Source: Chryseobacterium caseinilyticum (GTDB lineage: Bacteria; Bacteroidota; Bacteroidia; Flavobacteriales; Weeksellaceae). Taken from it: DNA of 64,000 nucleotides. The notes below the pieces were generated by a model. That model was not told the origin of the DNA. It did no database searches and saw only the letters and a list, made by a program, of their open reading frames with translations. This document shows positions 8,289 to 16,690 of the stretch, one piece after another (within the stretch, counting starts at the first letter, position 1; each line of letters begins with the position of its first letter). A program made the position numbers and the translations under genes. The stretch is from assembly GCF_014837145.1 (NCBI RefSeq), contig NZ_JACYFS010000001.1:248001-312000 (forward strand). The letters run 5' to 3'.

Positions 8289-10490
8289 ATGAGAAATCTT
8301 TTTCATTATACGCTGGCGTTGCTAATTTGTGGAACTTTTTTAAATGCTCAAAATAAAAAGCCTCTTTATAAAGACAAAAATGTTCCCATTGAAGATCGTA
8401 TCAATAATCTTATAAGTTTGATGACGCTGGATGAAAAAATCATGCAGATGAACCAATGGACCTACGGTAAAAATGCCAATCCGAATAATATCGGCGAACA
8501 CATGAAAGCCGTAAAACCGGAGATTGGATCCTTGCTTTACAGAAGTACCAATCCTGAATACCGAAACCAGATTCAGAAAAAGGCAATGACAGAATCGCGA
8601 TTGGGAATCCCAATTATTTTTGGGTTTGATGCGATTCATGGGTATAAAACGGTTTTTCCAATTCCGTTAGCGCAAGCTTGTTCTTTTAATACAGATTTAG
8701 TGCAGAAATCATGTTCCATTACCGCGAAAGAAAGCTGGCTTTCCGGTTTAGACTGGACGTTTTCTCCCATGCTCGATGTCGCAAGAGATGCACGCTGGGG
8801 AAGAGTTTCCGAAGGTTATGGCGAGGATACTTATGCCAATTCTGCGTTTGCGGTTGCTGCCGTAAAAGGTTATCAGGGTTCAGATTTAAAAGATAAATAT
8901 ACCATTGCTGCCTGTCTGAAACATTACATCGGCTATAGTCTGTCTGAAGGTGGAAGAGATTATCACTTCAGCGATATTTCAAACCAGACTTTATGGGAAA
9001 CATTTATGCCTCCATTTGAAGCAGGAATTAATGCTGGAGCAGCGACGGTAATGAGCGGTTTTAATGATATTTCAGGCATTCCGGCTTCTGCTAATTATTA
9101 TACTTTAACAGAAGTGCTGAAAAAAAAATGGAACCATGACGGATTTGTTATTTCTGATTGGGGGTCGGTTAAAAATCTTGTTGAGCAAGGTGTTGCCAAA
9201 GACATAAAAGAAGCTGCGAAGAAATCATTTCTTGCAGGAGTCGAAATGGATATGGTTGACAATGCTTATCTCGATTATCTGCCTGAATTGGTGAAAGAAG
9301 GAAAAATTCCAATGAAAACGGTAGATGAAGCGGTGCGAAGAATTTTGAGAGTAAAAATGAAATTAGGACTTTTTGAAAATCCTTATGTAGATGTCGTTCC
9401 AGAAAAGGATAGATATCTTTTGCCTGAATATCTAAGAACTGCCGAAGAACTCGCTCAGGAATCAATGGTTTTGCTTAAAAATAAAAATAATGTTTTGCCA
9501 TTAACCTCTAAATATAAAAGTATTGCTGCGATTGGTCCGATGGTAAAAGACTCCGTTCACATCATGGGTTTTTGGGAAGGAATGGGAAATCCTGCTGATG
9601 TACAGACAATTTTTAAAGGTTTAAACAATGAATTTAAAGATAAATCCACAATAAATTACGCTCTCGGCTGTGATTTTGATGGAGAAGACAAAAGTGGTTT
9701 TGCAGAAGCTTTACAAGTTGCCAAAAAATCTGATGTTGTCATTATATTTTTAGGTGAAAAAAGAAACTGGAGTGGCGAAAATGGCTCACGTTCAACCATT
9801 GCATTACCCAAAATTCAGGAAGATCTTGTTGCCGAACTTCAAAAAACAGGAAAACCGATTGTTCTTGTCCTTTCCAGCGGTAGACCTTTAGAATTGCTCA
9901 GGCTCAACGAAATGGCAGATTCTGTACTAGAAATATGGCAACCGGGAACTGCGGCAGGCTCATCCGTTGCAGGTATTCTTTCAGGCAGACACAATCCTTC
10001 GGGCAAGCTGGCGATTACGTTTCCTCAGACAACGGGGCAGATTCCAATTTATTATAACATGAGAGAATCTGCAAGGCCGCAAGCCGGGCATTATCAGGAT
10101 ATTCCGAGAGATCCTCTTTATTGGTTTGGTCATGGTTTGAGCTACACAACTTTTAAATATGAAACCATCAAATTATCAAAAACAAAAATCAAACGTAACG
10201 AAAAACTCATTGCTGAAGTGGAAGTTTCTAATGTAGGAAACAGAGACGGAAAAGAAAGCTTTTTGTGGTTTGTAAAAGATCCTGTGGCTTCGATTTCCAG
10301 ACCGATGAAAGAGCTGAAGTTTTTCCAGAAAAAGTTAATTAAAGCAGGACAAAAAGAAATTTACCGCTTCGAAATTAATCCGGAAACTGATCTTTCGTAT
10401 ACAGATAGTAACGGAAAAAAGCATTTAGAATCGGGAGATTTCTACATTATTGTAAATGATATGCAGGCAAAATTTGAATTAATAGATTAA
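8289..10490 (+). CDS. GH3 beta-glucosidase, second paralogue, exported
   Basis: A 733-residue GH3 enzyme with signal peptide (GTFLNAQ). The nucleophile is Asp290 in VISDWGS, the conserved Lys211-His212 pair is present, and the probable acid/base is Glu497 in WSGENGSRS. A fibronectin-III-like C-terminus follows. It shares architecture with the GH3 at 4331 but is clearly diverged, notably around the active-site loops, so the two probably act on different linkages or chain lengths. It follows the clan GH-A hydrolase by 87 bases without an obvious terminator and precedes a T9SS-secreted binding protein. Export to the periplasm or outer membrane is likely. Confidence 0.91.
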   Translation: MRNLFHYTLALLICGTFLNAQNKKPLYKDKNVPIEDRINNLISLMTLDEKIMQMNQWTYGKNANPNNIGEHMKAVKPEIGSLLYRSTNPEYRNQIQKKAMTESRLGIPIIFGFDAIHGYKTVFPIPLAQACSFNTDLVQKSCSITAKESWLSGLDWTFSPMLDVARDARWGRVSEGYGEDTYANSAFAVAAVKGYQGSDLKDKYTIAACLKHYIGYSLSEGGRDYHFSDISNQTLWETFMPPFEAGINAGAATVMSGFNDISGIPASANYYTLTEVLKKKWNHDGFVISDWGSVKNLVEQGVAKDIKEAAKKSFLAGVEMDMVDNAYLDYLPELVKEGKIPMKTVDEAVRRILRVKMKLGLFENPYVDVVPEKDRYLLPEYLRTAEELAQESMVLLKNKNNVLPLTSKYKSIAAIGPMVKDSVHIMGFWEGMGNPADVQTIFKGLNNEFKDKSTINYALGCDFDGEDKSGFAEALQVAKKSDVVIIFLGEKRNWSGENGSRSTIALPKIQEDLVAELQKTGKPIVLVLSSGRPLELLRLNEMADSVLEIWQPGTAAGSSVAGILSGRHNPSGKLAITFPQTTGQIPIYYNMRESARPQAGHYQDIPRDPLYWFGHGLSYTTFKYETIKLSKTKIKRNEKLIAEVEVSNVGNRDGKESFLWFVKDPVASISRPMKELKFFQKKLIKAGQKEIYRFEINPETDLSYTDSNGKKHLESGDFYIIVNDMQAKFELID

Positions 10491-10583
10491 ACATATCTGA
10501 TACCCTTTTTCAGTATGAATACATCCCATTGTCAGAAAGTCTTATTATACTTTTCGGTATCATTAATTATATAAACTTTTAAA

Positions 10584-11420
10584 GTGAAAAAATCTATTTA
10601 CTTTTTGTTTTTGCTGCTTTCAGCAATCGGCAACGCTCAGACTTTTGGAATTTATACCGAAAATACCAACATCACTTCCGGGGTAAATTCATTACGTTTC
10701 AGTAACGGACAGGGATTTTCGGCCTCAGAACCCACAACTGCTCCCTACGAGGGAGCAAAAAATTACCAGTTTTCATACAATGGAACCAGCAGTTATTTCC
10801 ACGCAATTTTATTTCCCCGAAATGCAGCAAATACTGCAGATACCACTGTAGATTTATCTGCATTTACTTACTACAATGTATCCATAAAAACATCATCGCC
10901 ACATCCCTTTTACATCCGGATTAGAGGAAATAATGTGATAGCCAAGGTATTAATAAATCCGGCTTCCAACAGCTACAACTTTACCAATGACAATCTGTGG
11001 CATCCCATGTCAATTCCAATCTCTGCATTTGTCCCGGAATCTTCGGCTTTCAGTTTAGCAGTGATTTCAGAAATTTTTGTTTTAAGAAGTGAAAACTCTA
11101 TTCCTACTGTTGCAGGTGCTTCAAATGATTTTCAGGTCGATAATATTTATGCTTCCGCCAATCAGGTTTTAGCCATAAAAGAAGAGGTGAAAACGAGTTT
11201 TAAAATTTATCCTAATCCATCTTCTTCAGAAATTACCGTGACTTCAAAAAAAGTAATTAATTCGATTTCTGTACAAAATGCTGCCGGACAAAAAGTAATT
11301 GCTTTAAACCCAAAAGAAAAGAGATCAACATTTGATATTTCTTATTTAAATAGTGGTTTATACATCATCGCAATAGAATCGGATGGAAAAACTTCTACCT
11401 CTAAATTTATAAAGAAATAA
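10584..11420 (+). CDS. Secreted CBM-like protein with T9SS type A sorting domain
   Basis: A 278-residue protein from a GTG start, with a signal peptide (AIGNAQ). Residues 21-195 form one beta-sandwich domain beginning FGIYTEN and ending FQVDNIYAS. It resembles the C-terminal domain of the lipoprotein at 2811 (shared GI[FY]TE start, DxxWHxxxIP block and [VI]D[DN]IY end). Residues 205-278 are a type IX secretion C-terminal domain (KIYPNPSSSEITV, LNSGLYIIAI, KFIKK). No catalytic residues are evident; a secreted or surface-anchored carbohydrate-binding role in the cluster is inferred. It is the last gene of the run and is followed by a terminator hairpin. Confidence 0.82.
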   Translation: MKKSIYFLFLLLSAIGNAQTFGIYTENTNITSGVNSLRFSNGQGFSASEPTTAPYEGAKNYQFSYNGTSSYFHAILFPRNAANTADTTVDLSAFTYYNVSIKTSSPHPFYIRIRGNNVIAKVLINPASNSYNFTNDNLWHPMSIPISAFVPESSAFSLAVISEIFVLRSENSIPTVAGASNDFQVDNIYASANQVLAIKEEVKTSFKIYPNPSSSEITVTSKKVINSISVQNAAGQKVIALNPKEKRSTFDISYLNSGLYIIAIESDGKTSTSKFIKK

Positions 11421-11494
11421 TGATAGGTAAAAAATAAAGCGGCTTTACGTTATACGTTTTGCTAACAATTTAATCTCTAAAATTATCTTATAAA

Positions 11495-11528
11495 AAATGG
11501 CGCCAACTGCCTTTAGTTGGTGCCATTT
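11495..11528. terminator. Terminator hairpin downstream of glycan cluster
   Basis: AAATGGCGCCAACT pairs with AGTTGGTGCCATTT (14-bp stem, one G-T pair) around GCCTTT. It lies 74 bases past the T9SS protein stop. The stem core resembles the hairpin at 44272. The rest of the 11421-11743 gap holds only the TetR promoter and operator. Confidence 0.75.
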
Positions 11529-11707
11529 GGCTGTTTGTGAACTTGGTAGGACTTTATTCAAACTATTTATTAGTAAATACAGCTAATATTTTGCAGGTGT
11601 TAAATAGTATTCAAATTACATTAATTAATACTATTTAAACTTGAGAAATTCTTAGAGATGGTTCTTTAGGAGTTTTATACAATCTAAAAATAATCAGATA
11701 TTTATTT

Positions 11708-11723
11708 TAAACCGAACGGTTTA
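11708..11723. promoter_or_regulatory. TetR operator (autoregulatory)
   Basis: TAAACCGAACGGTTTA: perfect 7-bp arms around AA. It sits immediately upstream of the -7 element of the TetR gene. A nearly identical site lies before the MFS gene at 12378. The duplication and placement make it the likely binding site of the regulator at 11744. Confidence 0.75.
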
Positions 11724-11728
11724 TTATT

Positions 11729-11736
11729 TACCTTTG
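11729..11736 (+). promoter_or_regulatory. Bacteroidota -7 promoter element for the TetR gene
   Basis: TACCTTTG matches TAnnTTTG exactly. Transcription would start very near the ATG at 11744, so the message may be nearly leaderless. The operator just upstream would lie between the -33 and -7 elements, so bound repressor would block polymerase. Confidence 0.55.
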
Positions 11737-11743
11737 CAACATT

Positions 11744-12325
11744 ATGGGACGAAATAAGGAATTTGACTACGAGCAAAAATTGGACATTGCACTGGAACTT
11801 TTCTGGAAACAAGGATTTCATTCCACTTCTATCACAGACCTTGAAAATGGTATGAGAATCAACCGAAGCAGTATTTATCCTACTTACGGAGATAAGAAAG
11901 CGCTGCTCATTAAGTGCCTGACCAAGTACATGAAGTCTAAAGTTTCAGAGTATGAAAGTGTATTAGATGATTCGCAATCCGATGCCATTGAAACATTAAG
12001 AAAGACCTTACGGTTAGCAATTGACCAGAGCATCCGTGAGGAAAGAACTTGCCTGGCTGTTAAAATAGCCTTTGAAGTAGCCTTGACTGATGAAGATGTC
12101 AGAATCCTGTTAGCTGGCAATGAGAAAAAGATCGAAAAGGTCTATTTAGAAATTTTAGAGAAAGGGCAGGAGCAAAGTTGTATAAAAGGTGATCTCGATC
12201 CAAAATTAACGGCTGCTTTTCTTGCCGGTTCTTCCAGCGCACTTTTCAAAAATTATGCATTGAACAAAAACCGAAAAACCATCTACGATATGATTGAAAC
12301 TTTAATCCAAATGATCAAAGTCTAA
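11744..12325 (+). CDS. TetR/AcrR-family transcriptional regulator
   Basis: A 193-residue regulator. The N-terminal helix-turn-helix spans about residues 10-55 (ALELFWKQGFHSTSITDLENGMRI, then SIYPTYGDKKALL). The C-terminal ligand-binding region ends at a helical segment typical of the TetR_C families. Family members bind palindromic operators as dimers and release DNA on binding small molecules. Matching palindromes before this gene (11708) and before the MFS gene (12378) indicate autorepression and control of the transporter 70 bases downstream. The inducing compound cannot be read from sequence; a toxic organic compound or drug is the usual case. Confidence 0.88.
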   Translation: MGRNKEFDYEQKLDIALELFWKQGFHSTSITDLENGMRINRSSIYPTYGDKKALLIKCLTKYMKSKVSEYESVLDDSQSDAIETLRKTLRLAIDQSIREERTCLAVKIAFEVALTDEDVRILLAGNEKKIEKVYLEILEKGQEQSCIKGDLDPKLTAAFLAGSSSALFKNYALNKNRKTIYDMIETLIQMIKV

Positions 12326-12377
12326 TCAATACTTAAATTTAGTAACAAATAACAGACAATATTTTTTTAACCTTTTT

Positions 12378-12393
12378 TAAACCGTTCAGTTTA
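12378..12393. promoter_or_regulatory. TetR operator before MFS efflux gene
   Basis: TAAACCGTTCAGTTTA matches the site at 11708 with one arm mismatch. It ends three bases before the MFS start codon, so bound repressor would block both transcription and the translation start region. Confidence 0.7.
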
Positions 12394-12395
12394 AT

Positions 12396-13568
12396 ATGAA
12401 TTTAAGTCTCAACAAAAAGATAGCGTACATGGGATGTCTAGGCGTTATCGGAATCATCAGTACAGAATTTGGTGTCATCGGCATCTTGCCTCAGATCGCT
12501 GACTCTTATAAAATAAATATTGTAACAGCAGGCTACTTATTAAGTGCCTTTGCTTTAACAATTGCAATCACAGGACCATTTATGGTCCTATATCTTTCAA
12601 AATTTGACAAGAAGAAAATTATGATGTGTGCTCTGGGATTGTTCTTGATCTCAAATTTCTTCTCAAGTTTCAGCCCGCCCTTCTGGTTGCTGATGATACT
12701 TAGGATATTGCCAACATTTCTGCATCCGGCTTTCTTTTCAATGGTCATTGCAGCTGCGACCAAAGATGCTTCTCCTCAGATGCAGATGAGATTGACCAGT
12801 ATTATTATCGGTGGAATTGCACTTGCTCAGGTTACTTTGATTCCTTTTACCACATTTATTGCAAGTATTTATTCCTGGCAGTGGAGCTACATTATTCAAG
12901 GGTTATTGATCTTGATAACACTTATCACTATTTATAATTATTTGCCTTCAATGCCCAATAAAGAAGTGAAGTCTTTTAAAAGTCAATTGGGCATTTTGAC
13001 CAGACCGAAGTTCATTGCTGGAACAGCAGTAAATCTATTTCTCATCACGGCGTGGTTCTGCTCATACAGTTATTTTGCAGACTATTTGTCGAAAGAGAAA
13101 GGACTAAGTACACAAGAGATCAGTTATATGCTTTTATTATTTGGTGTAATGGGTGTGATCTCAAACTTTTTAGCAGGTCGCTTATTAGGGAAGTATATGA
13201 TCTTGACTACTTTGTTTTTCCTAGCCGGTACGTTTCTTCTTCCATTTGCATTTCAATATACCGATGGTTCGATATTCAGCATAGCAATTGTGGTCGGATT
13301 TTGGGGAATTATGTACGGACCTTGTTTCCTGATAGGTGTTGGGCATATGGTATCGGCAGCATCGGATGCAAAGGAATTTGCGAATAGTTTGCAGACCTCA
13401 TTTGGAAATTTAGGAGTTTCATTGGGTACTGCTACAGGAGGTTGGTTTATTTGTCAGTATGGAATATCCGTTACACCTTGGGTGGGTATTGGGTTTGGTC
13501 TGCTGGTGCTTATTGTGATTTTTTGGAGATTCTGGCTTGATAGAGCCGTAAGTGAGAATAGTAAGTAA
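12396..13568 (+). CDS. MFS transporter, drug-efflux type (DHA1-like)
   Basis: A 390-residue inner-membrane protein with about 12 hydrophobic segments. It begins KKIAYMGCLGVIGIISTEFGVIG, the TM1 pattern of AraJ/DHA1-type exporters, and has a loop motif near FDKKKIMM between TM2 and TM3. The family uses the proton gradient to export drugs, sugars or metabolites. It follows a TetR gene with a shared operator, the usual arrangement for inducible efflux. The substrate is unknown. Length is normal and no damage is visible. Confidence 0.85.
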   Translation: MNLSLNKKIAYMGCLGVIGIISTEFGVIGILPQIADSYKINIVTAGYLLSAFALTIAITGPFMVLYLSKFDKKKIMMCALGLFLISNFFSSFSPPFWLLMILRILPTFLHPAFFSMVIAAATKDASPQMQMRLTSIIIGGIALAQVTLIPFTTFIASIYSWQWSYIIQGLLILITLITIYNYLPSMPNKEVKSFKSQLGILTRPKFIAGTAVNLFLITAWFCSYSYFADYLSKEKGLSTQEISYMLLLFGVMGVISNFLAGRLLGKYMILTTLFFLAGTFLLPFAFQYTDGSIFSIAIVVGFWGIMYGPCFLIGVGHMVSAASDAKEFANSLQTSFGNLGVSLGTATGGWFICQYGISVTPWVGIGFGLLVLIVIFWRFWLDRAVSENSK

Positions 13569-14028
13569 CAGCTTTTATGATCCGCAAAACATCAACTCAG
13601 CTTAGTAAAACATATGATTGTTAGTTTCCCCCTGTTTCGCTTTATGAATGCCTTGATTCTGTCACTTGTATCATAGATAGTTGGTGCAAATCAGCAGTAA
13701 CAAAATCAAGATATGAAAATTGTAGTGACATATATCTTCAGGAACATCGGCAGATCATTTTAGAATTCCTATATTTTAAGATTAAAAATTTTTAATAAAG
13801 CAAAGAAGAAAAATATTGGAAAATTGATGGGATTTCAATCCGCTTCCAAACACTTTTATCGATGATTTAATCCGTTTGAGCCAAATTAAAAAAATCATAA
13901 AGTTCATTTTTTATTTGGCTGTTTTCCTTTAAGATAAAATTTTTGTAAAAAAAATTAAAACTTTTAAAAATAGAATAGCTTGCAGTCAATATTTTTTGTT
14001 TGGTAATATTTGTCCTCTACATCAATAA
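13569..14028. other. Non-coding stretch with a possible gene relic
   Basis: About 460 AT-rich bases without an intact gene between the MFS gene and the hydrolase terminator. The only recognisable element is a 16-codon start fragment at 13713. Confidence 0.5.
13713..13763 (+). pseudogene. Possible NmrA-like gene start fragment
   Basis: ATG opens a 16-residue peptide, MKIVVTYIFRNIGRSF, then a TAG. It resembles the N-terminus of NmrA-type NAD(P)-binding proteins (MKIVVTGSLGNIG...) with the nucleotide-binding glycines altered. No continuation is recognisable downstream. The match is short, so this is tentative. Confidence 0.3.
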
Positions 14029-14056
14029 AAAAAGCGAATCAATCGATTCACTTTTT
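14029..14056. terminator. Terminator hairpin of the alpha/beta hydrolase gene
   Basis: AAAAAGCGAATC and GATTCACTTTTT form a stem with one C-A mismatch and an AATC loop. On the minus strand it lies 20 bases past the hydrolase stop and ends in a T-tract. Confidence 0.75.
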
Positions 14057-14076
14057 AATTTGTATATACTTTTTAT

Positions 14077-14898
14077 TTAAGCCTCAATAAACTCCAAAAG
14101 GTCTTTATTAATAGTCTCATGCTCCGTAGTCGGCATTCCGTGAGGGAAACCTGGATACGTTTTTATCGTTCCGTTTTTCAGTAATTTGATTGACTTTAAA
14201 GCAGCATTTTGGTAAGGCACAATCTGGTCATCTTCACCGTGAAGAACCAAAACCGGAATATCCACAGCTTTCAGATCTTCAGTAAAATCAGTCTCAGAAA
14301 AAGCTTTGATTCCGTCATAATGAGCGACGATTCCGCCCATCATTCCCTGTCTCCACCAGTTTCTCTGTACGCCTTCTTTCACGTCTGCGCCTTCTCTGTT
14401 ATAACCGTAGAAAGGGAAAGTTAAATCAATATAAAACTGATTTCTGTTGTTCAAAGTCTGTTCTCTGATGCCATCAAAAACTTCCATTGGAATGCCGTCA
14501 GGATTGCTTTCACTTTTTACCATTACTGGAGGAACAGCACTGATTAATACTGCTTTTTTTGCTCTTCCTTCAGAATATTTGTTCACGTAACGGATCACTT
14601 CACCACCTCCAGTTGAGTGACCAATGTGAATTACGTCTGTAAGTCCTAAAAAATCTACCAATTCCGCTGCATCTGAAGCATATTGCTCGATGGTGTGGTT
14701 GTAAATATTCTGACTGGAACGACCATGACCTCTTCTGTCGTGAGTTACAACTCTGTAACCTCTCTGAAGGAAGAAAATTACCTGGGCATCCCAATCATCT
14801 GAAGATAAAGGCCATCCGTGGTGAAACATTAAAACTGGTCCATCTCCTTGGTCTTTATAAAAAATCTCTGTTCCGTCTTTTAATTTTAGTGTGCTCAT
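14077..14898 (-). CDS. Alpha/beta hydrolase, non-heme chloroperoxidase/esterase-like
   Basis: A 273-residue single-domain alpha/beta hydrolase without a signal peptide. The N-terminus (LKDGTEIFYKDQGDGPVLMF, then HHGWPLSSDDWDAQ) and THDRRGHGRSSQ at 52-63 are typical of the cofactor-free haloperoxidase/perhydrolase group. The catalytic Ser95 is in GHSTGG; the acid is in HGEDDQIVP and the histidine in FPHGMP near the C-terminus. The physiological substrate is probably an ester or lactone, and peroxidase activity is often a side reaction. It stands alone, with a terminator after it. Confidence 0.85.
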   Translation of the reverse strand: MSTLKLKDGTEIFYKDQGDGPVLMFHHGWPLSSDDWDAQVIFFLQRGYRVVTHDRRGHGRSSQNIYNHTIEQYASDAAELVDFLGLTDVIHIGHSTGGGEVIRYVNKYSEGRAKKAVLISAVPPVMVKSESNPDGIPMEVFDGIREQTLNNRNQFYIDLTFPFYGYNREGADVKEGVQRNWWRQGMMGGIVAHYDGIKAFSETDFTEDLKAVDIPVLVLHGEDDQIVPYQNAALKSIKLLKNGTIKTYPGFPHGMPTTEHETINKDLLEFIEA

Positions 14899-15306
14899 AA
14901 TTTAATTTTTTAGAATGTTGTGATTAATTTGTTTTAATATTTTGTTATCTTAATTCTTTAGCAAATGTAGGACGGTTCAATTCGATTCCCGTTAATCTAG
15001 TTTAATATCGTAACTTTTTTGATATTTTTTTATTTGGAAAGCTTTATCCGCCTGGAGTTTGTCCTGAACCCGTCGAAGGGTTCCCGCTTTTTTTGTCATT
15101 GCAGACTGTTTAGAGTTATGGTCACAAAATCCGTATTTAACTTTGGCTTTCCTACAGAAGTTACAATCATGTTCATCATTTCCATCGAAAATCAGACAAT
15201 TGCGATGGATGATAGAGTTTTGATATTCAATAAATAAGCAAGGGTGGTGTACAAAATAAGAATTCCGGAAACCAGGTAAAATATCACAAGAATATTCACC
15301 AATTAA
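14899..15306. other. Intergenic stretch with a REP-like palindrome
   Basis: About 400 bases upstream of both the minus-strand hydrolase and the decayed cupin gene. No intact gene is seen. The only structured element is the palindrome at 15066-15083. Confidence 0.5.
15066..15083. repeat. REP-like palindrome
   Basis: GAACCCGTCGAAGGGTTC: 6-bp arms around GTCGAA, preceded by GTTTGTCCT. It resembles the widespread short interspersed repeat with the core CCTGAGCTTGTCGAAGG. Only this copy was noticed in the window. Confidence 0.45.
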
Positions 15307-15625
15307 AATGGAGAGTCTCATTTTGAAGACATCGAAATTCCGTTAATCAATCAAGGCGAAATCGGATTTTTATCCGAGGATATCACCGTCAAAAATCTGC
15401 AGTTCAGAAACGGTTTATGTTGATTATGATTACGATTTTCATCGCGCTCCGCAAAGACAATTTATCGTACTTTTGAACGGCGGTGTTGAAATTGAAACTT
15501 CACTTGGCGAATCCAGACAATGTTAAACCGGAGAAATTCTTTTGATTGAAGGTTTTTCAGGTATAGTTCATAAAACAAAAAACCTCGAAAAGAGAGAGCG
15601 GACGTCAATGTTTATACATTTATAA
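15307..15625 (+). pseudogene. Cupin-fold protein pseudogene
   Basis: The reading frame from 15307 encodes a piece containing HFEDIEIPLINQGEIGFLSE and ends TVKNLQFR, then shifts by one base near 15408 (an extra A in AGAAACGG) into a frame continuing VYVDYDYDFHRAPQRQFIV. That frame meets TAA at 15524 and resumes TGEILLIEGFSG, then KTKNLEKRERTS, up to TAA at 15625. The pieces form one cupin-like protein known in Bacteroidota as a small conserved hypothetical. One frameshift, one nonsense codon and a corrupted start indicate a true pseudogene. Confidence 0.8.
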
Positions 15626-15634
15626 AATTTAAAA

Positions 15635-15946
15635 ATGAAAACTTTAAACTTTTTAGTGATTGGAAAAAATCAGGAAATTCTCGAAACTTTAAAAAGAATC
15701 ATCGAAAATAACGAAGGATGGAAAGCCGAAATTCAAAGCGATGAAACAAATTGTCCAAATTATATTGAAGAAAATAAAGTTGATATTGTTTTGTTGAGTT
15801 CCGGATTGGATGAAAAATTTGAATACGATATTAAAGTTTTTTGCGAAAATCTGGATAAAGATGTGAAAGTTATCGACCATTATGGCGGCGGTAGTGGGTT
15901 GTTGAAGAACGAAGTTTACAGTCTTTTCCCTAATTTGCAGCCGTAA
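15635..15946 (+). CDS. Small response-regulator-like conserved protein
   Basis: A 103-residue cytoplasmic protein starting MKTLNFLVIGKNQEILETL. The alternating strand and helix pattern, with an IVLLSS strand at the position of the phosphoacceptor strand, suggests a receiver-like flavodoxin fold. The segment KVIDHYGGGSGLLKNEVYSLF near the C-terminus looks conserved. A typical phosphoacceptor aspartate is not clearly placed, so it may be a pseudo-receiver. It starts 9 bases after the decayed cupin gene and ends 9 bases before a Crp/Fnr regulator, so all three were probably one transcript. Function unknown. Confidence 0.65.
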   Translation: MKTLNFLVIGKNQEILETLKRIIENNEGWKAEIQSDETNCPNYIEENKVDIVLLSSGLDEKFEYDIKVFCENLDKDVKVIDHYGGGSGLLKNEVYSLFPNLQP

Positions 15947-15955
15947 ACTTAATTT

Positions 15956-16540
15956 ATGTTTGAAAATATCATTAAGAACGTCACGCGATTTATCAGCCTG
16001 AGCAGCGAAGAAGAGAAAATATTCACCGATTTGCTGGTTTGTGAGACCATTCCTAAGAAAACAATTTTACTTCGGGAAGGTGAAATCTGCCAGTTTGAAG
16101 GCTTCATTCATAAGGGTTGTTTGAGAGCTTATTACCTTGATGATAATGGTTTTGAAGTGACGATTCTGTTTGCCATCGAAGATTGGTGGATTAGTGATAT
16201 TGCGTCTTTTCAGGATCAGAAACCTTCGAATTTGTATATTGAAACGATTGAAGATTCAGAGATTTTTATGCTGAATCCTACCACTAAAGAAAAACTGTTG
16301 AAGGAAATCCCGAAATTCGAAAGGGTTTTCAGAATGTTGGTTCAGAGAAATCTGTTTACGCTTCAAAACCGTTTGGTGAATACTATTTCAAAAAGCGCAT
16401 CAGACCGATATTTGGAATTTATAAAAGTTTATCCAACGATTCCGCAACGCGTTGCGCAGTATTATATTGCTTCTTATTTAGGAGTTTCTAAAGAATTTGT
16501 GAGTACCATCAGGAAGCGCTTGGCAACAAAGGAGAAATGA
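15956..16540 (+). CDS. Crp/Fnr-family transcriptional regulator
   Basis: A 194-residue protein with an N-terminal cyclic-nucleotide-binding-like beta-roll (about 15-120; LREGEICQFEGFIHKGCLRAY) and a C-terminal region with helix pattern VAQYYIASYLGVSKEFVSTIRK at about 165-188. No cysteines are arranged for an iron-sulfur cluster and the cAMP-binding arginine pocket is not obvious, as usual for this Bacteroidota subgroup. It lies just upstream of a pirin gene, a pairing often seen, so it may control it. The signal is unknown. Confidence 0.82.
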   Translation: MFENIIKNVTRFISLSSEEEKIFTDLLVCETIPKKTILLREGEICQFEGFIHKGCLRAYYLDDNGFEVTILFAIEDWWISDIASFQDQKPSNLYIETIEDSEIFMLNPTTKEKLLKEIPKFERVFRMLVQRNLFTLQNRLVNTISKSASDRYLEFIKVYPTIPQRVAQYYIASYLGVSKEFVSTIRKRLATKEK

Positions 16541-16620
16541 TTTAATATTTTAAAATATAGAAATGTCAGATATAAAAATGTCCGGCATTTTTTTTTGCTT
16601 AAAAGTCATTTATTAAACCA

Positions 16621-16662
16621 GTTAAATGCGCAGCAATTCTCATCACCATAAATTTGTCCTGT
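16621..16662. repeat. 42-base repeat, copy A
   Basis: This segment aligns without gaps to 21392-21433 with about 31 of 42 identical bases (shared blocks GTTAAATG, CAG, AATTTGT and CTGT). Each copy follows a gene end and precedes a new transcription unit. It contains the candidate -7 element at 16649. Confidence 0.4.
16649..16656 (+). promoter_or_regulatory. Candidate -7 promoter element for the pirin gene
   Basis: TAAATTTG matches TAnnTTTG exactly, 35 bases before the pirin start codon. No clear -33 element is visible. Confidence 0.45.
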
Positions 16663-16690
16663 CAATAACGAAATTAAACAACCAACAGAT

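Noticed and set aside
2811..11420. SusC/SusD-type polysaccharide utilisation locus
   Set aside because: The cluster has glycosidases and binding proteins but no SusC/SusD pair in the window, so it is not called a complete locus.
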